Origin: Alphaproteobacteria bacterium
GTDB taxonomy: Bacteria > Pseudomonadota > Alphaproteobacteria > Rhizobiales > Amorphaceae
Reading direction: 5' to 3'
Assembly: GCA_030431335.1 (NCBI GenBank)
Contig: JAUIJH010000034.1
Coordinates: 1-37,972, forward strand
Length of the DNA: 37,972 nt
A program made the position numbers and the translations under genes. The notes under the pieces are model-generated. The model was not told the DNA's origin, ran no database searches, and worked only from the letters and a program-made list of their open reading frames with translations. Positions 34,201 through 37,972 of this stretch are shown piece by piece; position 1 is the stretch's first letter, and each line of letters starts with the position of its first letter.

Positions 34201-34884
34201 AGGCACCACCTCCGCGAACGGCGCGACGCCGACGGTCTTGCCCTTTTCCTTGTAGCTGCTGGCCAGCAGCGCCATCGTCGCGGTGCCGTGGCCGGCCTGG
34301 GTGGACAGCCCGTCACGCGTCACGTCCCGCGCGTCGGTGGGGTCTTCGCCGGAGATGGTGTTGACGGCGATGTCGGTGCGCAGGTGGCGCGGCAGCACCT
34401 CGTAGCCTTCCAGATAGCCGGTATCGAGGTGGGCGACCCGCACCGGCTTGCGCGAGGAGGAGCTGAGCCCGTCATACTCGCCGGCCTCGCGGTACCACAT
34501 CTTGTCGCCGTTGGAGCCGGTGTCGCGGCTGGAGGCCTGGCCGAGATGCCGCTGGCCGATGAGGCCGGGATCGAAGGTCTGCTCCAGATCCGGCTCGGCG
34601 AACTCGATGGTGGGGTCCTTCTCCACCATCTCGTGGCACAGGTCCCACACCGCGCCGACGCCGCGCTCTTCTTCGGCGGCGCCGAAGGCCTGCGGGCGAT
34701 CCTCGGCCGGCTTGAGGTCCAGCGCCCACCAGCGGACCGCACCCGCCGCCGCGAGCGCCTGCCCCGATTCGATATCCGGCAGCAGCGGCTCAGCCTGGGC
34801 GGCCAGCTCGAACTCGGTCCGCATTGCCGTGAAGCCCTGCTGCGGCGCCTCAGCGGCCCGCAACAGAATGCCGACGGGTTTCAC
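31222..34884 (-). CDS. Dual-protease fusion: subtilisin (S8) domain plus thermolysin-like (gluzincin) metallopeptidase domain
   Basis: A 1220-residue protein of unrecognised architecture. Residues 1 to about 105 resemble an I9-type propeptide, ending PTIEFAEPDL. The S8 domain has Asp154 (VAHLDTGY), His199 (AGHGTATM), oxyanion Asn296 (AAGNN) and Ser376 (GGTSSATPQVAG). A linker of about 200 residues follows. A thermolysin-like domain then shows Asn725-Ala-Tyr-Tyr, zinc ligands His768 and His772 with Glu769 (VIAHETSHALLDGL), Glu795 and Asp799 (HEAFADI), and His885 (AHMRGAVLVGAVFDAF) at the place of thermolysin His231. About 220 unassigned residues end the protein. No signal peptide or transmembrane helix is seen, so it is probably cytosolic. 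The GTG start at 34884 follows GAGGTGG. Self-processing, with one protease activating the other, is a possible mechanism. Confidence 0.88.
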   Translation of the reverse strand: MKPVGILLRAAEAPQQGFTAMRTEFELAAQAEPLLPDIESGQALAAAGAVRWWALDLKPAEDRPQAFGAAEEERGVGAVWDLCHEMVEKDPTIEFAEPDLEQTFDPGLIGQRHLGQASSRDTGSNGDKMWYREAGEYDGLSSSSRKPVRVAHLDTGYLEGYEVLPRHLRTDIAVNTISGEDPTDARDVTRDGLSTQAGHGTATMALLASSYKEKGKTVGVAPFAEVVPFRVANRVYHLRTRSIARAFDEVHRLNRDSRTAIHVVSMSMGGWPSDAWASAINQVYEDGTVIVTAAGNNINGAPTYELVYPARFERVIAATGVMANGEPYHDLGLGEMTGNYGPPEAMGSAIAAYTPDVPWIALDDPKGVTGGGGGTSSATPQVAGAAAWWIREHRDRYDAYREGWQKVEAVRHALLSSAAMPDNPEDKAEAAKHFGKGTLKAARALAVAPPAARNLTKRPPASARFSLWRLLPNLFADGEDGARRMLALEAEQLMMSSQMTASFAEFSALAKVPDADLSKDDQIRRDTLRQGILDRLKDHPLASRRLRAFLGAVPGGGRASKRDGGDDHGAWRDYQIAYARTGIVPEKPAARPLRVYAIDPSMEAQIATFHLTEATLAIPWEEGIGPGPVGEYLEVIDVDPASGAAYAPVDLNDHRLLAQDGLAPSETNPQFHQQMAYAVAMCTIDHFEKALGRVALWAPRRSADNRRGTFVRRLRIHPHGARQANAYYSIQKKALLFGYFRNTNPGGEAASEQGTTVFTCLSHDVIAHETSHALLDGLHSAFAEPTSKDVLAFHEAFADIVALFQHFTMPEVLRDQIARTGGDLRNRNLLAQLAVQFGQALGRVALRDYIGSFKETKNTDTGEVSLQWKRSEPSRSDLDNAREAHMRGAVLVGAVFDAFLEVFELRTRDDVLMATGGTGLLGEGALPPVLVERLAQEAATLAGYFLTLCIRALDYCPPVDINFGDYLRALVTAEKDMTPTDEKSLRVALISAFRERGIFPADVNNLTVDALMWRPPPYPIPLAAAQALLGELTLSWSRDTDRAQAFHSSNTNADIVEKWLLGGALEQKYLGMLGFLPVGTVRTINGVAGTIGPLQVHSVRPAIRATSDGRVRTDIVVEMTQSWITSEPTRVEYKGGCTVLIDPGTGKVRYFIRKRVGHSQRVEFQMNFMKQEAARLLACNYCSDGLAGRDPANPAAVEPFALLHDDIEHARRGHERTKTA

Positions 34885-35220
34885 CGAACCACCTCGGCGG
34901 CCGGCAACAATGCGCGAACGGCAGCGCCAACAATCGATGCAAGTTTACGGTCGTGCATAAGTCAACCATTAATAAAATATGAAAATATAGTACCACGATT
35001 GTTCGATCCCGCAAATAGGGCGCGATAAAACCGTGCTGCAATCGCAGCGAAAACTCAGGCGTTGCCGAAGCAAAAGTCCATCGGCCGTCCGCTCGATCCC
35101 CGTCCGGCCGCCGAGGCGAGCGAGTGGCCTTCAGCATTGATGCGACTGGCGAGGCAGGCCGGCGGCATGGATGGGGTTTCGAGCAACGAGAGGGCCGCCG
35201 CCCTCCCCGCGCAGACGCCC
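34885..35220 (-). promoter_or_regulatory. AT-rich promoter region upstream of the dual-protease cassette
   Basis: These 336 bases hold no convincing gene. The part 34930-35035 is strikingly AT-rich for this window. On the minus strand TTGCGG (35014 to 35009), a 16-base spacer and TACTAT (34992 to 34987) form a plausible promoter giving a leader of about 95 bases. TTGACT (34965 to 34960) with TTGCAT 17 bases on is an alternative. The cassette therefore probably has its own promoter and is not read only from the flavoprotein gene upstream. The right-hand part (35060-35220) is GC-rich and shows nothing recognisable. Confidence 0.45.
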
Positions 35221-36471
35221 TCAGCCAGGGCGGCGCAACAGCCCGCGCAGCGCGAAATCCACCGCCTCGAGCTGCGCCAGCGTCGGCGGCTCCGGCAGTT
35301 CCAGGAGCTTGCGCGCGGCCATGTGATCGCCCGGCGCGTTGGCGGTCTCGACCGCGACCAGGATGCCATCCTTGAAGGACAGCACGGTCAGCTTCTGTCC
35401 GTCCGCCGACGGGCGTGCGACCGTCCGGTCGGCTCCGGCGACGAGACCCGCGATCTGCAGCTTCTGGTCGCCCTGGTCGCTCCAGAACCAGGCGACCTCG
35501 TCGTAGCGGACCTGGTGGCCGACGATGCGCCGCGCCAGGGTCTTGGCCTGGTCGACCGCGTTCTGCACCGATTCCAGCCGCACCATGGCGCCGGCCGCGC
35601 GGTGCGGGAAGCTGGCGCAATCGCCGATGGCGCTGATGGCGGGGTCGGCGGTCAGCAGCAGGTCGTCCACCACGATGCCGTCCCCCGTCGCGAGTCCCGC
35701 ATCGCGCGCCAGCTCGGTGGACGGGCTGATGCCGATGGCGAGGAGAACGAGGTCGCACCCCAGCACATCGCCGTCCGAAAGCAGCACGCCCCGCGCGCGC
35801 CCCTCCTCGCCCACGATCGCCTGCGCGAGGACGCCGAGCCGCACCTCGATGCCCGCCCGCTCGTGCACGGCGAGAAAGTGAGCCGACATCGCGGGCGACA
35901 GGGCCCGGCTCATCAGCCGGTCCGCCGCTTCGAGCACCGTCACCTCGCAGCCGCGCGCTCGCGCCGTCGCCGCCACCTCCAAGCCGATGAAGCCGCCGCC
36001 CACCACCACCACGCGCCGCGCCTCGGCAAGCGCCTCGCGCAGACGGTGCGCATCGCCCAAGCTGCGCAGATCGAGGACGCCCGCCAAGGTGCCCCCCTCG
36101 ATGGGCGGCGTCCGGTTGCGCGCTCCGACGGCGAGCACCAGATGGTCGTAGGCGAGCTGGCGCCCGTCGGCCAGCGCCAGCAAATGGGCCTCCCGGTCGA
36201 TCCGCTCCGCGCGCGCCTCGATCAGCTCGATGGCGTTCTTCTCGTAAAAATCGCGGCCGCGCAGGACGAGACGGTCGGCATCGCCATCCTTGATGAAAGC
36301 CTTCGACAATGGCGGGCGCTGGTAGGGCAGGCCCGGCTCGTCGCCCACGAGCTGGACGGACCCGGCGAACCCCTCCGCGCGCAAGCTGGCGGCCGCCTGA
36401 AATCCGGCCTGCCCCGCTCCGACGATCACGACACGCTCGCGCGTGCCCTCCTCCTGCGACGGTGACGTCAC
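35221..36471 (-). CDS. FAD-dependent NAD(P)H oxidoreductase (ferredoxin reductase type, as in Rieske oxygenase systems)
   Basis: A 416-residue pyridine-nucleotide-disulfide-type flavoprotein without a redox disulfide. The first Rossmann motif is VVIVGAGQAGFQAA. It is followed by the segment LPYQRPPLSK, characteristic of ferredoxin, putidaredoxin and rhodocoxin reductases. The NAD-binding motif is VVVVGGGFIGLEVA and the second FAD motif AISAIGDCASF. It would pass electrons from NAD(P)H to a small iron-sulfur protein. No ferredoxin, P450 or Rieske oxygenase is in the window, so the partner is elsewhere. The GTG start at 36471 follows GGAGGAAA. It is the third gene of a minus-strand set with an NTF2-like protein and an RraA-like protein. 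Confidence 0.9.
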   Translation of the reverse strand: MTSPSQEEGTRERVVIVGAGQAGFQAAASLRAEGFAGSVQLVGDEPGLPYQRPPLSKAFIKDGDADRLVLRGRDFYEKNAIELIEARAERIDREAHLLALADGRQLAYDHLVLAVGARNRTPPIEGGTLAGVLDLRSLGDAHRLREALAEARRVVVVGGGFIGLEVAATARARGCEVTVLEAADRLMSRALSPAMSAHFLAVHERAGIEVRLGVLAQAIVGEEGRARGVLLSDGDVLGCDLVLLAIGISPSTELARDAGLATGDGIVVDDLLLTADPAISAIGDCASFPHRAAGAMVRLESVQNAVDQAKTLARRIVGHQVRYDEVAWFWSDQGDQKLQIAGLVAGADRTVARPSADGQKLTVLSFKDGILVAVETANAPGDHMAARKLLELPEPPTLAQLEAVDFALRGLLRRPG

Positions 36472-36565
36472 CGATTTCCTCCGTTCACACCCACTGGTAC
36501 GGGCGTTATTATGGCAAACACTGCCGCGGGGCGTGCGTTGTGTTGCCGCCCTTGCCGCGCCGCCT

Positions 36566-36579
36566 GCCCCGCGCGGGGC
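36566..36579 (-). terminator. GC-rich palindrome after the NTF2-like gene
   Basis: GCCCCGCGCGGGGC is a perfect 14-base palindrome in the 156-bp gap between the NTF2-like gene and the reductase gene, flanked by TGCCG (36554-36558) and CGGCA (36582-36586). It may reduce read-through into the reductase gene. No T-run is present. Confidence 0.4.
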
Positions 36580-36627
36580 GCACGGCAGCGCGCTGTCTTC
36601 ACACGATAAAGGCCAGGGTTCGCCGGT

Positions 36628-37062
36628 TCAGCCCAGATCGATGAGCGCCGAATCGGGCAGGAAATGGTGGTAGGAATTGATATAGAGCGCGATCTTCAGT
36701 TCCCCGGACGGCAAGCGCTGCACGATCCAGTCTTCTCCGACGACACATTTGATGATCGCGTTTTCGTCCCCGTCGACCAGTCTTCCCTGCCAATAGACCG
36801 CGCCGACGGCCCGGACGCGCTCGGGATTGTCGCACAGCGGGGTGATCTCCCACTGCTGCATCGTCTGGTGCATCTCATCGGTCAGCCGTTGATGGATCTC
36901 GTAGTTGGCCTGCATCGAGATGTCTTCGCCGTGCGGCACATAGATGCGCGGGTCGGGATGGAGGAAGAAGGCCCCCTGCTCCGCGGCAGTCCCCTTCTTG
37001 GTCATGACCGTCTCATGAAACGCGTTCATGAGGCCGATCACATCCTTCTCGGAAATCGACAT
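36628..37062 (-). CDS. SnoaL/NTF2-like small protein
   Basis: A 144-residue protein whose pattern (an N-terminal helix LMNAFHETVMTKKG, the region FFLHPDPRIYVPHGEDISM, then strands ending INSYHHFLP) fits the NTF2-like/SnoaL cone fold. This fold covers isomerases, dehydratases, small dioxygenase subunits and pure binding proteins, and no catalytic residues can be named here. The ATG at 37062 follows AAGGAG. It lies between an RraA-like gene and a ferredoxin-reductase-like gene on the same strand, with gaps of about 155 bases on both sides. A role in degrading an aromatic or dicarboxylic compound is possible. The fold is likely; the function is open. Confidence 0.72.
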   Translation of the reverse strand: MSISEKDVIGLMNAFHETVMTKKGTAAEQGAFFLHPDPRIYVPHGEDISMQANYEIHQRLTDEMHQTMQQWEITPLCDNPERVRAVGAVYWQGRLVDGDENAIIKCVVGEDWIVQRLPSGELKIALYINSYHHFLPDSALIDLG

Positions 37063-37215
37063 GTGGCAGCTCCTTCCGGGATCGATCGCGTCGCGGGCCT
37101 ATCGCGGTTTGCCCGCTCGCCCGCACCATCAGCGACCGTTCTTTAGCACCGAGGTGGGGAAAGGGTATCGAGGCGCTGCGTTCGATGTCGGCCGGCTGAT
37201 CCCGGCAGCGCGGCG

Positions 37216-37956
37216 TCAGGCGCCGCCGTTTTTCTTCCACGCCTCGAACTCGGCCTGGGCGTCTTCGCGCAAGGGGTAGTATTTGCGCAAGTCCCCGCCC
37301 TGGGCGAGCCGCAGGCGCGAAAATTCCTCCCACTCGGCGTGGTGGCCGGCCCGCTCGGCGAGCTTTTCGGCGAGGCTGATGGGAACCGCCACCACGCCGT
37401 CCTCGTCGGCCACGATAATGTCGCCCGGCATCACCAGCGCGCCGCCGCAGCCGATCGGCACGTTGACGCCGAAGGGGAAGATCTCCGTCTGCGTGTGGTA
37501 GTTGGGGGTGACGCCCTTCATCCAGAAGCCGAGGTTCAGCTCCTTGGCCTTGGGCCAGTCGCGCACGCAGCCGTCGACGACCACGCCGAGCCCGCCGCGC
37601 CCGGCGAAGTAGGTGAGCATCATCTCGCCGAAGACGCCCGAATGCATCGAGCCGCGCGCGTCCACCACCACGATGTCGCCGGACTGCGTATGGTAGAGGC
37701 AGTGGCGGTGGAGCTGCTTTTCGGGGTCGGCGTATTCGTCGTCCTGGTACTGGTCCTCGCGCAGCGGCAGGAACTGCAGCGTCAGCGCCGGGCCGGCGAT
37801 GGCCGGGCGCCCGGGCGTCCAGCACGTGGCGCCGGCGATAAAGCTGTTGCGGATGCCGAGGCGCTTGAGGTCGCCGGCGCAGGTGGCGCTGCCCGCCTCG
37901 CGCAGTGCCTCCACCAGATCGCGCGGCGGACGGACGATGTCGCTGGTATGGGTCAT
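37216..37956 (-). CDS. RraA family protein (second copy)
   Basis: A 246-residue RraA/HMG-aldolase-type protein. The metal- and pyruvate-binding motif is GVVVDGCVRDW with Arg132 and Asp133. Upstream lies GSMHSGVFGEMM and downstream GCGGALVMPGDIIVADEDGV. An unusually polar segment (REDQYQDDEYADPEKQLHRH, about 66-85) sits where the first copy has a shorter loop, so substrate or partner may differ. The ATG at 37956 is close to the window's right end and any upstream gene is not visible. The sequence is clearly diverged from the copy at 28926, so it is not a recent duplicate. Confidence 0.86.
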   Translation of the reverse strand: MTHTSDIVRPPRDLVEALREAGSATCAGDLKRLGIRNSFIAGATCWTPGRPAIAGPALTLQFLPLREDQYQDDEYADPEKQLHRHCLYHTQSGDIVVVDARGSMHSGVFGEMMLTYFAGRGGLGVVVDGCVRDWPKAKELNLGFWMKGVTPNYHTQTEIFPFGVNVPIGCGGALVMPGDIIVADEDGVVAVPISLAEKLAERAGHHAEWEEFSRLRLAQGGDLRKYYPLREDAQAEFEAWKKNGGA

Positions 37957-37972
37957 GGCGCGGCCTCGTAGG

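Noticed and set aside
35062..36465. Plus-strand open frame opposite the flavoprotein gene
   Set aside because: The minus-strand protein has two Rossmann motifs and a good start site. The plus-strand product is His/Arg-rich shadow sequence.

Overview
The window is high-GC DNA of alphaproteobacterial character. It is dense with solute importers that depend on binding proteins: two tripartite tricarboxylate (TctCBA) systems, one TRAP (DctPQM) system and one sugar ABC importer. Each lies beside dehydrogenases, dehydratases, aldolases and lactonases of sugar-acid or hydroxy-acid catabolism. This fits a metabolically versatile alphaproteobacterium (Hyphomicrobiales or Rhodobacterales-like). The assignment rests on gene content and base composition only; no rRNA or tRNA gene is present.

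Layout. (1) 133-8994, minus strand: tctC-tctB-tctA, aldo/keto reductase, ABM-type monooxygenase, dctP-dctQ-dctM and an isopropylmalate/tartrate-dehydrogenase-like enzyme. (2) 9074-12992, plus strand and divergent from (1): SMP-30-like lactonase, a second dehydrogenase of the same family, a Gfo/Idh oxidoreductase and a GntR/FCD regulator. A shared 10-bp motif (TGTATGNATT) lies in the divergent promoter region and upstream of dctP, so the GntR protein may control both units. (3) 13041-15793, minus: GMC oxidoreductase and LacI-type regulator. Divergent from them, 15961-21588, plus: a YtfQ-YtfR-YtfT-YjfF-like sugar ABC importer followed by a mandelate-racemase-type enolase enzyme whose active-site residues are all visible. 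A symmetric AT-rich element between the two arms is a likely LacI-family operator. (4) 21957-24368, plus: a kexin-like serine protease with a P domain and about 20 RTX calcium-binding repeats, probably exported by a type I secretion system not seen here. (5) 24413-28324, minus: a second tctC-tctB-tctA with an amidohydrolase coupled to tctA. (6) 28926-29636, minus: an RraA-like aldolase, with a hairpin-rich non-coding stretch of about 600 bp downstream. (7) 29757-34884, minus: a two-gene cassette unlike its neighbours. (8) 35221-37956, minus: ferredoxin-reductase-like flavoprotein, NTF2/SnoaL-like small protein and a second RraA-like protein.

The most unusual element is (7). Its first gene encodes a 1220-residue protein that carries an I9-like propeptide, a complete subtilisin (S8) triad and, further on, a complete thermolysin-type zinc-peptidase active site. 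No signal peptide is visible. Its stop region overlaps by 23 bp a gene for a ComEC-type metallo-beta-lactamase-fold hydrolase. An apparently cytosolic two-protease zymogen coupled to an MBL hydrolase is reminiscent of protease/MBL conflict (defence-like) systems, but I do not recognise this architecture. Its function is inferred, not shown.
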